Assembly: GCA_025201345.1 (NCBI GenBank)
Contig: JAIXMG010000034.1
Span: 358,241 to 422,240, forward strand
Reading direction: 5' to 3'
Origin: Thamnidium elegans
Taxonomy: Eukaryota; Mucoromycota; Mucoromycetes; Mucorales; Mucoraceae
DNA: 64,000 nt
The position numbers and the translations under genes were made by a program. Each line of letters starts with the position of its first letter. Within the stretch, counting starts at the first letter, position 1. The notes under the pieces were generated by a model that saw only the letters and a program-made list of their open reading frames with translations, made no database searches and had not been told where the DNA came from. This document shows, piece by piece, positions 1-8,975 of the stretch.

Positions 1-901
1 GAGATCTAACACTTTTGTCTGATTCGATTGATTCAGCCACATCTCTTTTCAACGAAGAATCATTGGAAGCGCGATTACGATTGTCAGCAGACAAAACCAA
101 TTGTTTCAAATCAAGAGCATCCAACTTAGCAGTAAGTGCAGCTATAGTAGGAGATTCGTAATTTTTAACTAAAGGTTTCGTCTTAATGACAACGTTACCG
201 TCACTGTCTAGATCCTTCTGAGACAAGAGGCGATCATTCTTAATCAGTAAAGCGTCACGGGAGGTATCGGTAGTAAGATAAGGGCGAGCAGTAGGTATAA
301 AAGGGTTGTCAACTAAATTAATAGTTTGCGTAGAATGGGCATTCCACCAGCCAGTAGAGTGTTTGACCCATTCATCAAAAGGACCGGCAGACTGGCCACG
401 ACAGAAAGTCTTGATTTCGGGGAGCAACCCAGCACGGAAGCGAGAGTGAACAAATTTATCTTCATATATTTCAGCTAAATCGGCAGCTTCATATAAACGG
501 GATAAAAATTCAGTGGGAGATTCAAAAGTAGCTTGAGTCATTTCACTGAAAGCAAGTTCATAACTTTGAACTAACTTCTCAGTAATGTAATGGTCTTCTA
601 AATTAGAAATAGCATCTTGATAGGAGATATGGTCAATGGATAATCCTCTTTTCTTGTAATCATTGTCAAAAAAAGTAGCAGCAGCACGACGAAGTTGAGT
701 GCGTAAAATTACCACACGACGTTGGTCTTGAGTGATACCGTTCAATGAAAAGAAGGTTTCGAGTACAGTCTTGAAATGGCGGAAATCTTCACCTTCATGA
801 CCATAAAATTCGATAATTTTTGGCTTAGCAGAGTTCCATCCAGCGGTAGAGGTATTGGCACCTTCCAACACAGTTTGTCCGGAGTTAATAGTAGTAGTCA
901 T
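1..901 (-). CDS. Retrotransposon Gag-like protein, partial (runs off the left edge)
   Basis: The minus strand is open from an ATG at 901 to the window edge, 300 codons without a stop. The protein has the helical, Trp/Phe-spaced layout of retrotransposon Gag capsid domains. It is well folded-looking from about residue 20 to 190, with an arginine-rich helix (VVILRTQLRRAAATFF) and a conserved-looking FLSRLYEAADLAEIYEDKF segment. No zinc knuckle is present in the visible part; it could lie beyond the edge. A primer-binding-like site and an LTR lie directly upstream (944-955 and 958-1742), so this is the 5' end of an LTR element pointing left. Pol is outside the window, so the class (Ty3/gypsy or other) is inferred only. 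The reading frame is undamaged here, which suggests a fairly recent insertion. Confidence 0.8.
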   Translation of the reverse strand, partial: MTTTINSGQTVLEGANTSTAGWNSAKPKIIEFYGHEGEDFRHFKTVLETFFSLNGITQDQRRVVILRTQLRRAAATFFDNDYKKRGLSIDHISYQDAISNLEDHYITEKLVQSYELAFSEMTQATFESPTEFLSRLYEAADLAEIYEDKFVHSRFRAGLLPEIKTFCRGQSAGPFDEWVKHSTGWWNAHSTQTINLVDNPFIPTARPYLTTDTSRDALLIKNDRLLSQKDLDSDGNVVIKTKPLVKNYESPTIAALTAKLDALDLKQLVLSADNRNRASNDSSLKRDVAESIESDKSVRS

Positions 902-943
902 TTTTAGAGTAAGATTTTCTTGAGTAATAGCGAGAGACCCTGT

Positions 944-955
944 TAGTGAGCACCA
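944..955 (-). other. Putative primer-binding site of the left LTR element
   Basis: On the minus strand the sequence TGGTGCTCACTA starts 2 nt after the end of the LTR (958) and lies upstream of the gag ATG. A TGG start matches the CCA end of a tRNA primer. The same 2-nt spacing is seen in the full-length element at 1852-7756. The identity of the tRNA is not known. Confidence 0.55.
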
Positions 956-957
956 CT

Positions 958-1742
958 TGTTACGTTCGGTTTAATAATAGTTTTATTTCTTTGAGGGAAA
1001 TAAAGACAGAGTAGTATAGTTTAAAGAATAAATTATACTTGAATGAGCACCACGTTATTGTTATTATACTTAGTTTAAAATATAAATGTAGGTAACGAAC
1101 CAGAAGTTAAAGTAAAGAAAAATAATTTAGATAGAAATAAAATAAGATACAATGAATACAGTCAATAGTTCAAGGGATCAATCAAAGTAAAATATAGAAT
1201 AAAAGTTGTTTGTATAATACAGTTGTTGAGTAGATTTTTAATCAGTTGAAAGATAAGTTTTTATTTAGTTATAGGAATTCAGGCTTTTATAGACCTTGTA
1301 GTTCCCTTGAATTCGAAGATAATAGAATAAAATAATGAAAAAATAATATAGATGAATGGTTTTAGCATTGTATAACATCTAATAACAAAATAATAATACT
1401 AAATTTGAGTCGGAACAAAACATTTTAGTTTTGTTGAACACGACTAAAGAAGTACGATAGTAAAATAATAAAATAAAGTTAATACTAAAATATAATATAC
1501 TGTGTTTGAAAGAATATAATTTAGGAAGTTGTTGTCTGAAGTAAAAAAAAATTAAATGGTAGCTGTCATAAAAAATCAGCTCGTAACACTAATTAATAAA
1601 CTTTATCTATCTTTTAACCTTTTAATTATACTTTTGGTTTTATCTTAGAACTCATAGTAACAAAAGAGTAATAACCGCCAGCTGAGGCACGACAGTAGTA
1701 CAAAACTGAGAACCAATTTTGAATAAAAGAATAGTGACAACA
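958..1742 (-). repeat. 5' LTR of the left-pointing element
   Basis: A 785-bp AT-rich stretch begins TGTTACG and ends GACAACA, giving the TGTT...AACA inverted ends typical of LTRs. It sits between the primer-binding-like site of the gag gene and the tRNA-Pro gene. The outer boundary is inferred from the AACA end alone, because the partner LTR and the target duplication lie outside the window; an end at 1744 is also possible. Confidence 0.6.
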
Positions 1743-1759
1743 CACTGGTAACTTTCTAT

Positions 1760-1764
1760 AAAAA
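1760..1764 (-). terminator. RNA polymerase III terminator of tRNA-Pro
   Basis: A run of five T on the minus strand, 4 nt after the tRNA 3' end, is a standard Pol III stop. It lies in the 26 bp between the tRNA and the neighbouring LTR, so that insertion left the terminator intact. Confidence 0.7.
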
Positions 1765-1768
1765 GTTA

Positions 1769-1840
1769 GGGCTTCTCCGGGAATCGAACCCGGGACCTCT
1801 CGCACCCTAAGCGAGAATTATACCACTAAACCAAGAAACC
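1769..1840 (-). tRNA. tRNA-Pro (anticodon AGG)
   Basis: A 72-nt cloverleaf without intron. The acceptor arm GGTTTCT pairs with AGAAGCC (one G-U pair) and the discriminator base is C. The anticodon stem CTCGC/GCGAG encloses loop TTAGGGT, giving anticodon AGG for CCU codons. A-box (TGGTTTAGTGG) and B-box (GGTTCGATTCC) promoter elements are intact. The gene is flanked by LTR elements on both sides: a 785-bp LTR ends 26 bp beyond its 3' end, and a full-length Ty3/gypsy element starts 11 bp from its 5' end. Confidence 0.95.
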
Positions 1841-1851
1841 GCCTTTCTTTT

Positions 1852-2361
1852 TGTCAATCTGAAAAAGGCAGATGGGTTGGATGCCCCGGAAGTTAATAGT
1901 CCGGACCGCAACAGTCCGGTTTGTCCGGATCAAGATGAAGACCTCATGGATATCCCGGTTGAAATCGAGCTTAGGCTTAAGAAGACTAAGGTCCAAAAAA
2001 GGAAGTTTGTACCATCTATCAAGAATAATCTAAAAAGGAAAAAGGCTAAACAGTAACGAATAAATGTCACCTCTTCAAGTATTCAATGTTATTCCTAATT
2101 CCTCTTTCCCGAATATTTAACAGATGCACACATTACAAATACTCATTATGATAATCATGCTACTTATGATTATCATATTACTTTACTATTTATATATTCT
2201 TTATTACTAATACCATTATCCCACTTAACTATAAATACCCCTCTTGAATGATTAATAAAACATTATCTTCTATTTGACATAACTACTTACTTAATTGATT
2301 AACCACTGAGAGTTGAATCAATTACACTTAAATTACTATAAATACTATTACAAAACTTACA
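1852..2361 (+). repeat. 5' LTR of the Ty3/gypsy element
   Basis: 510 bp, starting TGTCAATCTG and ending AAACTTACA. The first about 205 bp carry the coding sequence that, in the 3' LTR, is the C-terminus of the polyprotein. A TATA-like CTATAAATA near 2230 and an AATAAA near 2252 mark the probable U3/R region. Confidence 0.93.
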
Positions 2362-2363
2362 TT

Positions 2364-2373
2364 TGGTAGCACC
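2364..2373 (+). other. Primer-binding site of the Ty3/gypsy element
   Basis: TGGTAGCACC begins 2 nt after the 5' LTR. It resembles the initiator-Met tRNA 3'-end complement used by many fungal LTR elements, but the match cannot be confirmed without this genome's tRNA set. Confidence 0.6.
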
Positions 2374-2384
2374 AGTTTCTCAAG

Positions 2385-3293
2385 ATGACAGGAAAAGAAG
2401 ATTACAATAATGAAATGGCTGAACTTATAAAGAGGTTCACTACGGCTTTGGGTGATAACAAACAAATTAGGGTGAAAGAACCTAATACTTATGATGGTAC
2501 AAGAGACGCACTTCTAATTGATGGTTGGATTAGATCGGTTGAAAGATATGTAAACTTTCAAGGCTGGAATGCTGAAAGAAGTTATTTATTTGGTACTACT
2601 TTATTGCGTGATAGGGCTGATGCATGGTTTAGAACCATTGAATTAACTGATGAAGCCCCTACTACTTGGTTGGAATTAAAAAGGTTAATTACGGAATTTT
2701 TTAGACCTGATAATTCTGTCAGAATTGCTCGTGATCGTTTAGCTATATTAAAACAAACAAGTGACTTGGTGACTTATATTAACAATTTTATGGATATTAA
2801 ATTAGCTATTCCTGGTATGACTGACGATGAAGGTTGTGACAAGTTTGTTAGAGGTTTGGTCAACAAACAAATGCGTTCTCACATTCGTCAATATGAAGCA
2901 AATACTTTGAAAGAAGCTATTCATGCAGCTTTAGCTTTTGATAGTGCTCAACATGAAGAAGATTCATCTACTAGTTCTACTTTTAGGGCACGCCCTAAAC
3001 AACAAGTGGTTGATGATCCCATGGAATTGGATGCTATTGATAATAGAAATTATCAAAGGTCAAGTTCAAGACCTAACAACAACTACTCTCGCAGTCAAAA
3101 TTACTCTTCTGGTTATTCTCGTGAAAAAAACTATCGTACTAACAATTATTCTCGTAATAATTCTGGTGGGTCTGCTGCTTCTTGCTATTACTGTCACAAA
3201 ACTGGTCATTTGAAACGAAATTGTCGTACTAGGTTGTCTGACATCAAGAGATTGGATGATCAACATTACAAGAAGGATTTTCACTCCACGTAG
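2385..3293 (+). CDS. Gag of the Ty3/gypsy element
   Basis: 302 residues. The N-terminal two thirds form a retrotransposon Gag capsid domain (IDGWIRSVERYV, RADAWFRTIE, FRPDNS, FVRGLVNKQMRSHI). It is followed by a Ser/Arg/Asn/Tyr-rich linker and one zinc knuckle near residue 266, CYYCHKTGHLKRNC (CX2CX4HX4C), for RNA packaging. The start ATG is 23 nt after the 5' LTR. The stop at 3291 lies inside a 34-nt overlap with the pol frame (open from 3260), which is in the -1 frame. Pol is therefore presumably made by -1 frameshifting. I see no perfect slippery heptamer in the overlap. Confidence 0.92.
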   Translation: MTGKEDYNNEMAELIKRFTTALGDNKQIRVKEPNTYDGTRDALLIDGWIRSVERYVNFQGWNAERSYLFGTTLLRDRADAWFRTIELTDEAPTTWLELKRLITEFFRPDNSVRIARDRLAILKQTSDLVTYINNFMDIKLAIPGMTDDEGCDKFVRGLVNKQMRSHIRQYEANTLKEAIHAALAFDSAQHEEDSSTSSTFRARPKQQVVDDPMELDAIDNRNYQRSSSRPNNNYSRSQNYSSGYSREKNYRTNNYSRNNSGGSAASCYYCHKTGHLKRNCRTRLSDIKRLDDQHYKKDFHST

Positions 3294-3805
3294 TTGAAGA
3301 ACAGGAAGTTCAACTACTTGAATCAGATAACGATGATAATTTTCCTGATAACAATAAAAATTTAATTGATTTTGACCTTTATTCTAATGCTATTTCACTA
3401 GATAGCGCTCAATTCCCTATACTTAACCCAAAACCTTATACTACTCAAACTATAGTTGAAGATGAATTCCAAACTCAAAATATAGTTGTTGAAACACTGC
3501 CTATTTTGTATCCAAAATCACTAAATGATGAATTACAATACCTAACTGAACTGAATGCTATTGCCACAACTCTACCTCTTTATCCTGCTTCCTATCGTGC
3601 TCAACAACTCCAAGTACTTATTGACTCAGGTGCTAGCGAAAACTATGTCTCTCCTCACGTAATCCAGTCCGTAAATAAAAAAAGACTTATTCCTGTGAAT
3701 AATCGACAAGTCGAAACTGCTAGTGGGAATATCTCACAAATTGAATATAACTTTGAATGGTGTTTGCAACAAGATTACCGCTTTTGTCTTCCCTACCAAA
3801 TTTGA
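3260..3805 (+). CDS. Pol, protease section (first frame)
   Basis: This frame opens at 3260, inside gag and at -1 to it, and stays open to 3805. An acidic linker is followed by the retropepsin signature LIDSGASENYVS (active-site DSG) near 3615. The frame ends inside the protease fold; the matching second half of the fold (DLILGRSWL) lies in another frame, that of the RT/integrase section. The switch falls at a run of four T (3782-3785), consistent with one extra base. This could be a mutation of this copy, a sequencing error, or less likely a second recoding site. There is no own ATG, as expected for a protein made by frameshifting from gag. Confidence 0.8.
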   Translation, partial: STLQEGFSLHVVEEQEVQLLESDNDDNFPDNNKNLIDFDLYSNAISLDSAQFPILNPKPYTTQTIVEDEFQTQNIVVETLPILYPKSLNDELQYLTELNAIATTLPLYPASYRAQQLQVLIDSGASENYVSPHVIQSVNKKRLIPVNNRQVETASGNISQIEYNFEWCLQQDYRFCLPYQI

Positions 3806-6800
3806 TCTCATCCTTGGACGTTCTTGGTTAAAGCAAGCTCAACCTTCTCCAGATTGGGAAAATGATACTTGGTATTTAAATAATGGACGTGTCAAACTAC
3901 AACCGTGTACGAATATAAAGAAACATTCACATTCTCTTCCTAAACTTAGTTATCTCATTAGCCATAAACAAGCTGATCGCCTCATAAAAAAAGGTGGTGA
4001 AAGCTTTCTATTTTTTATTAAATCCAATGATGAAAATGACAAGTACACAAATCCAAAACTCCAAACTGCTGACTACTGGGGCCAATTAGTACAAGAATTC
4101 TCTACTGTCTTTAAAGATGAACTGCCTGGTCTTCCACCTGATCGTGGTATACACCATTTAATTGACACTGGCGATGCTGATCCTGTTTCCCGTCCTCCCT
4201 ACAAAATGAGTCCATTGGAATTAGACGAACTAAAAAAACAACTAACTGAATTACTTCGTTTAGGCTTAATTAAACCTAGTTCTTCCCCGTGGGGTGCTGG
4301 TGTTCTTTTTGTTCGTAAGAAGCCTGATCCTGGATCAACAAAACCTGGAAGCCTTCGAATGTGTATTGATTACCGATCTTTGAATAAACTTTCCATCCGA
4401 AATAGTTCAAGTATACCTAGAATTGATGAATGCTTAGACAAAATGAGTGGTGCACGTTATTTTACAAGTTTGGATTTACGAAGTGGTTACCATCAAATCA
4501 GAATCCATCCTGATGATGTTCCAAAAACTGCTTTCAACACTCGGTACGGTCAGTACTCATGGCTGGTATTGCCTTTTGGACTTTGCAATGCTCCACCTGT
4601 ATTCCAATCGTTAATGAACAAGATTCTTGGTGAATATATTGATAAAACAACTATTGTATACCTTGACGATATTCTCATTTTTAGTAAAACGCTTGAAGAA
4701 CACAAGATCCACGTTCGACAGATTCTGAATGTACTAAAAAAAGAAAAACTGATTGCTAACTTAAAGAAGTGCGAATTTAGCAAGAGTGAATTAACTTTTG
4801 TGGGTTTCAAAATAACTGCTCATGGTATCTCTCCAAGTCCTGAAAAGGTGAAAGTTGTTCAACATTGGCCACAAATGAGGAATGTACAAGAAGTTCGCCA
4901 ATTTATTGGGTTTGCTCAATTTTATAAAAGGTTTATAAAAAACTTTGCGTCGATAGCTGCGCCTTTAACAGATTTAACAAGGGGGACAGGTATAAAAACG
5001 AGACCAATTGTTTGGACCAGTGACTGCCAAAATAGTTTTGATAGATTAAAGAAATTGTTATCATCAAGTCCTGTACTTCAAGTAGTTCGTATGGATAAGC
5101 CTTTTAGAATTGAAGTTGATGCTTCTGATCGAGGCTGCGGGGCGGTCCTCCTACAACCTGACGATGACCCTACACTACCATGGCACCCACTTTGCTTTGA
5201 ATCAAAAAAATATGCTGACTCAGAGACTAAATTGCCTGCACAAGAGAGAGAATTGCTTGGGATTCTACATGCACTACGTACCTGGCGGTGTTATGTTGAT
5301 GGATGTCCTAAAGGTTATACTGTATTCTCTGACCACCTTCCTTTGGAGTATTTTAGATCAAAAGAAAACCCGCCAAGTAGATTAATAAGGTGGATTAATG
5401 AATTAGAATTATATGCACCAAATATTTGTTATAAACCTGGCAAAGAAAACATAATACCTGATATCTTATCAAGAATGGACTTTAATGCAGCTAAGCCAAA
5501 TCCCGATGTTAAACCAATGGAGCCTGAATATCTGTATGCAACTTGGAATCACTTACCTGCTACATTACGCAGCGATTGGCCTCTCTTATTAATTCCAGAA
5601 AATAGAATTAAGGTAAAATCAGCTGAAATAAAATCGATTTTAAATAGAGAAGAAAAACACTTTCATGTTACTGCTAATCAAGTTTATCGCAAGGTTGCTA
5701 TAGATGCTAACTCTGGTGTAAAAAATGTTCCTTTTTTACCTTTTGCAAAACGAGCTGAAACTGTTAGTCAATATCATGAATCTTTTGGTCATGCTGGTTA
5801 CAAGACAATGTTAAATATATTACTTTCTCGATTTTGGTGGCCGTCTCTTAGGTTAGATATTCAACAGTGGTTGAACACTTGTCCTCAATGTCAAATTAAT
5901 AGTCGTCGCGGAAATGCTCACAGAGATGAAATGCACCCTTTAAAAGTTCCTACAGCCTTTGATAGATGGCATTTAGATTTCCTTGATTTACCTATGACCC
6001 TAAAAGGTAATCGCTGGTTACTAATTGGTGTAGATTATGCTACGAATTGGTGTGTTGCCAGAGCGGTTCCTAGCGCCTCAAAAGAAGTAGTTGCTGATTT
6101 TATTTATGAAGAAATCGTTATGAATTTTGGTGTTATGTCTGAAATTGTAACTGATCGAGGTGCCAACTTCACTAGTGCTTTAGTTCAAGAATATGTTAAA
6201 CGTATTGGTTCAAAATTTAAGCTTACGTCAGCGTACCATCCAAGAACGAATTCAAAAGCAGAACGCTTCAATGGTGTCATAAAACAAATGCTTCGCAAGT
6301 ATACAAATGGTGCTCTTCATCGTTGGGACGATTTTGTCCATGCTGCTCTTTGGGCTTGTCGCGTTCGTATTCATTCTACTACAGGTTTTAGTCCGTTTTA
6401 CCTTACTTATGGTCGTGAACCCAAATTACCAGGTGATACTTTACATCCTTATATTGATGCGGCTACGTTTGAAGACCCTCGTACTATTGCGGATATTACT
6501 TCTCGTGAATTAACTAAGTTAGGTCAGCATCGTGCGGCAGCCGAATTTAGGCTAAAGGCAATGGCCGAAAAAGATAAAATACGTTGGGATGCAACTATCA
6601 AGAAGCTTACATTTGAACTAGGTGATATGGTTATGCTAACGCATGAAGGTCGTTATGGTCTTGAACCTCAGTTTAAGGGTCCTTTTATTGTTGTTGAAGT
6701 TTTCCCTGATTATGGTACTTACAAGTTACAAACTTTAGCTGGTGAACCTTTGAAGTCACTTGTTCACGTCGATAGACTTCGTCCTGCTCATGGTGAACGC

Positions 6801-7451
6801 CCTTCTAAACCCTGGTATGACCCTACAGCGGCCCGTCGAGAGTATAATGAAGCTATGAAGAATGTCCCTGTTCCTTTATGTGGTGATTATGTCGATCCTG
6901 TACTACCTTCACTATCCGAAAAAATTGATGATACTGTGCACTCTGACCTTGTTGATGTCACACTAAATGATAATCCTAGTATTGAAGAAGACCTTGTTAT
7001 GCAACCTGTTGACACCGTTAATGATAACCAAGTAATAGACCATCCATTTAAAGAACCTCTTGATAAGTCTATTAGTAATAACCCTATTATCGTATCCCCT
7101 TTACTTCCCGAGTTATCCTTATCCGAGGACGTTGAAATGTCTACTTCCGTGTCCCCGCCCGGTGATCAAGATTTTTTTTTCCGCCCAACTAGTCCCGTCG
7201 CTACTGTGAGTGTTCAGGGTCGAACACAAGGCTTGAAAGGGGGTAATGTCAATCTGAAAAAGGCAGATGGGTTGGATGCCCCGGAAGTTAATAGTCCGGA
7301 CCGCAACAGTCCGGTTTGTCCGGATCAAGATGAAGACCTCATGGATATCCCGGTTGAAATCGAGCTTAGGCTTAAGAAGACTAAGGTCCAAAAAAGGAAG
7401 TTTGTACCATCTATCAAGAATAATCTAAAAAGGAAAAAGGCTAAACAGTAA
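3723..7451 (+). CDS. Pol, reverse transcriptase-RNase H-integrase section
   Basis: 1242 codons without a stop. Order: end of the protease fold (DLILGRSWL, residue about 30), reverse transcriptase with the catalytic YLDD at residue 313, RNase H (EVDASDRGCGAVLLQ, QERELLGILHALRTW), an integrase HHCC zinc module (H...H...CPQC, about 683-725), and the DDE core (HLDFLDL about 749, TDRGANF about 809, SKAERFNG about 845). A GPY/F-type C-terminal module (FKGPFIVVEVF) and a long acidic tail follow. The last about 66 residues are encoded inside the 3' LTR and end in a strongly basic stretch (KRKF...LKRKKAKQ) resembling a nuclear-localisation signal. The listed ATG is only the first in this frame; the natural product begins upstream by frameshifting. 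Confidence 0.92.
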   Translation: MGISHKLNITLNGVCNKITAFVFPTKFDLILGRSWLKQAQPSPDWENDTWYLNNGRVKLQPCTNIKKHSHSLPKLSYLISHKQADRLIKKGGESFLFFIKSNDENDKYTNPKLQTADYWGQLVQEFSTVFKDELPGLPPDRGIHHLIDTGDADPVSRPPYKMSPLELDELKKQLTELLRLGLIKPSSSPWGAGVLFVRKKPDPGSTKPGSLRMCIDYRSLNKLSIRNSSSIPRIDECLDKMSGARYFTSLDLRSGYHQIRIHPDDVPKTAFNTRYGQYSWLVLPFGLCNAPPVFQSLMNKILGEYIDKTTIVYLDDILIFSKTLEEHKIHVRQILNVLKKEKLIANLKKCEFSKSELTFVGFKITAHGISPSPEKVKVVQHWPQMRNVQEVRQFIGFAQFYKRFIKNFASIAAPLTDLTRGTGIKTRPIVWTSDCQNSFDRLKKLLSSSPVLQVVRMDKPFRIEVDASDRGCGAVLLQPDDDPTLPWHPLCFESKKYADSETKLPAQERELLGILHALRTWRCYVDGCPKGYTVFSDHLPLEYFRSKENPPSRLIRWINELELYAPNICYKPGKENIIPDILSRMDFNAAKPNPDVKPMEPEYLYATWNHLPATLRSDWPLLLIPENRIKVKSAEIKSILNREEKHFHVTANQVYRKVAIDANSGVKNVPFLPFAKRAETVSQYHESFGHAGYKTMLNILLSRFWWPSLRLDIQQWLNTCPQCQINSRRGNAHRDEMHPLKVPTAFDRWHLDFLDLPMTLKGNRWLLIGVDYATNWCVARAVPSASKEVVADFIYEEIVMNFGVMSEIVTDRGANFTSALVQEYVKRIGSKFKLTSAYHPRTNSKAERFNGVIKQMLRKYTNGALHRWDDFVHAALWACRVRIHSTTGFSPFYLTYGREPKLPGDTLHPYIDAATFEDPRTIADITSRELTKLGQHRAAAEFRLKAMAEKDKIRWDATIKKLTFELGDMVMLTHEGRYGLEPQFKGPFIVVEVFPDYGTYKLQTLAGEPLKSLVHVDRLRPAHGERPSKPWYDPTAARREYNEAMKNVPVPLCGDYVDPVLPSLSEKIDDTVHSDLVDVTLNDNPSIEEDLVMQPVDTVNDNQVIDHPFKEPLDKSISNNPIIVSPLLPELSLSEDVEMSTSVSPPGDQDFFFRPTSPVATVSVQGRTQGLKGGNVNLKKADGLDAPEVNSPDRNSPVCPDQDEDLMDIPVEIELRLKKTKVQKRKFVPSIKNNLKRKKAKQ
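7235..7243 (+). other. Polypurine tract
   Basis: GAAAGGGGG sits 3 nt before the TGTC start of the 3' LTR. This is the place and composition of the plus-strand primer of LTR elements. It is inside the pol reading frame. Confidence 0.7.
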
Positions 7452-7756
7452 CGAATAAATGTCACCTCTTCAAGTATTCAATGTTATTCCTAATTCCTCT
7501 TTCCCGAATATTTAACAGATGCACACATTACAAATACTCATTATGATAATCATGCTACTTATGATTATCATATTACTTTACTATTTATATATTCTTTATT
7601 ACTAATACCATTATCCCACTTAACTATAAATACCCCTCTTGAATGATTAATAAAACATTATCTTCTATTTGACATAACTACTTACTTAATTGATTAACCA
7701 CTGAGAGTTGAATCAATTACACTTAAATTACTATAAATACTATTACAAAACTTACA
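7247..7756 (+). repeat. 3' LTR of the Ty3/gypsy element
   Basis: 510 bp, reads the same as the LTR at 1852-2361. The pol frame continues through its first 205 bp and stops at 7451. Confidence 0.93.
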
Positions 7757-7760
7757 TTTT

Positions 7761-8079
7761 TGTCATTCCGAAAAACACTGATGTTTTGAATGTCTCGGAT
7801 ATCGAAGGTTCGGCCCGCAACAGTCCGGTAGGTCCGACCCATATTGAAGACCTTATGGATATACCTGTAGAGACTGAACTCAGGCTCAAGAAGACCAAGA
7901 CCCAAAAAAGGAAGTTTGTGCCATCCATCAAAAATAATGCAAAAAGGAAAAAGGCTAAGCAGTAACACATTGATCCCGAAATAATGTCACCTCGTTAAGT
8001 ATTCAACATTGTTCCTATTTCCTCTTTTCCGAATATTTAACAGATGCATATCTTACAAATACTTATGATTATCATATTA
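7761..8079 (+). repeat. Older, truncated LTR of the same family
   Basis: Starts TGTCATTCCG 4 bp after the end of the young element and is alignable to the first about 310 bp of its LTR, with many substitutions and small indels. The pol C-terminal coding part is still open (7797-7965), including the basic KRKFVPSIKNN...KRKKAKQ tail, suggesting selection before decay. The homology stops at 8079, where a mariner-like end begins. Without the young insertion, this LTR would start at the same distance from tRNA-Pro as the young one does. Confidence 0.85.
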
Positions 8080-8298
8080 CAGTGTCAAGCAAAACTGTTA
8101 CAATGCTTTATAATTTCCCACTAAATACGACCCTAAATCAAAACGAGCAATATAATATTCTACAATATATATACCATTTGAAAGCCTAGCTCATTGGCTA
8201 CAAAAACTATATTGTAATTTTTTGTAGGTTACTTTAAATGGTAACTCTATCAGTCATCAAAGTTATGTAGTACATTGTAACAGTTTTGCGCGGTTAGA
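8080..8298. mobile_element. Mariner-type MITE candidate
   Basis: After a TA dinucleotide, CAGTGTCAAGC leads into GCAAAACTGTTACAATG (8089-8105). The exact reverse complement of this 17-mer lies at 8273-8289. There is no coding sequence between. TA target and CAGTG ends fit Tc1/mariner MITEs. The right terminus outside the 17-bp arm does not match the left one, so the right boundary is uncertain. The LTR interrupted on its left does not resume on the right. Confidence 0.55.
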
Positions 8299-8975
8299 AA
8301 AAATAAAATATTTCATATCACAACTTGGCAATAAAACCAGGAATGGTCTTAATCGACACAAAAATGTGTTATTTTATTGGTCTTCATATTTTCTGTGGTT
8401 TCCAATTAATTTTTAATACAACTTTATTGAACCTTGTTAAAAAATTGCCTTATTGTTATATCTACGTATTATATTTCAATAAATACTAATTTATATATAC
8501 TTATACAAGTCATATCCTCATATGTCACTTACATAAGCTATACACAAATCACAGTATTTATTTACAAATTAATCTCAGATATATTCTATTGTTCTATCGC
8601 TTTGATCATAAAACTAGAAGACTGCTTAAACTCTTGACAAACAGAAGATAACTGGTTTACATAAATAATTGTCACATTATTTATAATCAACAAGCCTCTA
8701 TCTTACGTCTTTTGTTAAAGAAGCCAATTAGAAACATAATACGCATTGCTGCTATTGTAATTGACCTTCTAAAAGAATCTATTTATCTTTCCAAATTGCT
8801 CATTCATTAATGTCTCGTTGAAACTGTCCAAGTTTCACATTAATGATAAGCGCTTATTCAACCCATAATATGTATATAAGGCACACACTTTTTCATTAAT
8901 AAAAATAACAATCTATTCTTAGTCTGATAATTATCTAGTTATTTTACTTTTTTATTTCATTTTTTGATATAACTT
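8299..8975. other. Non-coding AT-rich stretch with an LTR-like tail
   Basis: No convincing gene. The segment near 8868-8945 (TATATAAGG, then AATAAAAATAACAATCTATTC, then CTGATAA) has the same layout as the TATA/R/U5 part of the LTR at 2230-2290. A third similar segment lies near 54848-54906. It may be a decayed LTR end; sequence similarity is weak. Confidence 0.35.

Larger units (their letters stand above)
1852..7756 (+). mobile_element. Full-length Ty3/gypsy LTR retrotransposon, 5905 bp
   Basis: Two directly repeated 510-bp LTRs (1852-2361 and 7247-7756) show no difference on reading through, so the insertion is young. Between them lie a primer-binding-like site, gag with a zinc knuckle, and pol in the order protease, reverse transcriptase, RNase H, integrase, which defines Ty3/gypsy. 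A purine tract precedes the 3' LTR. The flanks are TTTT (1848-1851) and TTTT (7757-7760), a possible 4-bp target duplication, though in a T-rich context. The 5' end lies 11 bp from the start of tRNA-Pro, as expected for Pol III-targeted Ty3-like elements. The 3' end abuts an older LTR of the same family. One frame break in the protease region may make this copy defective. Confidence 0.93.
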
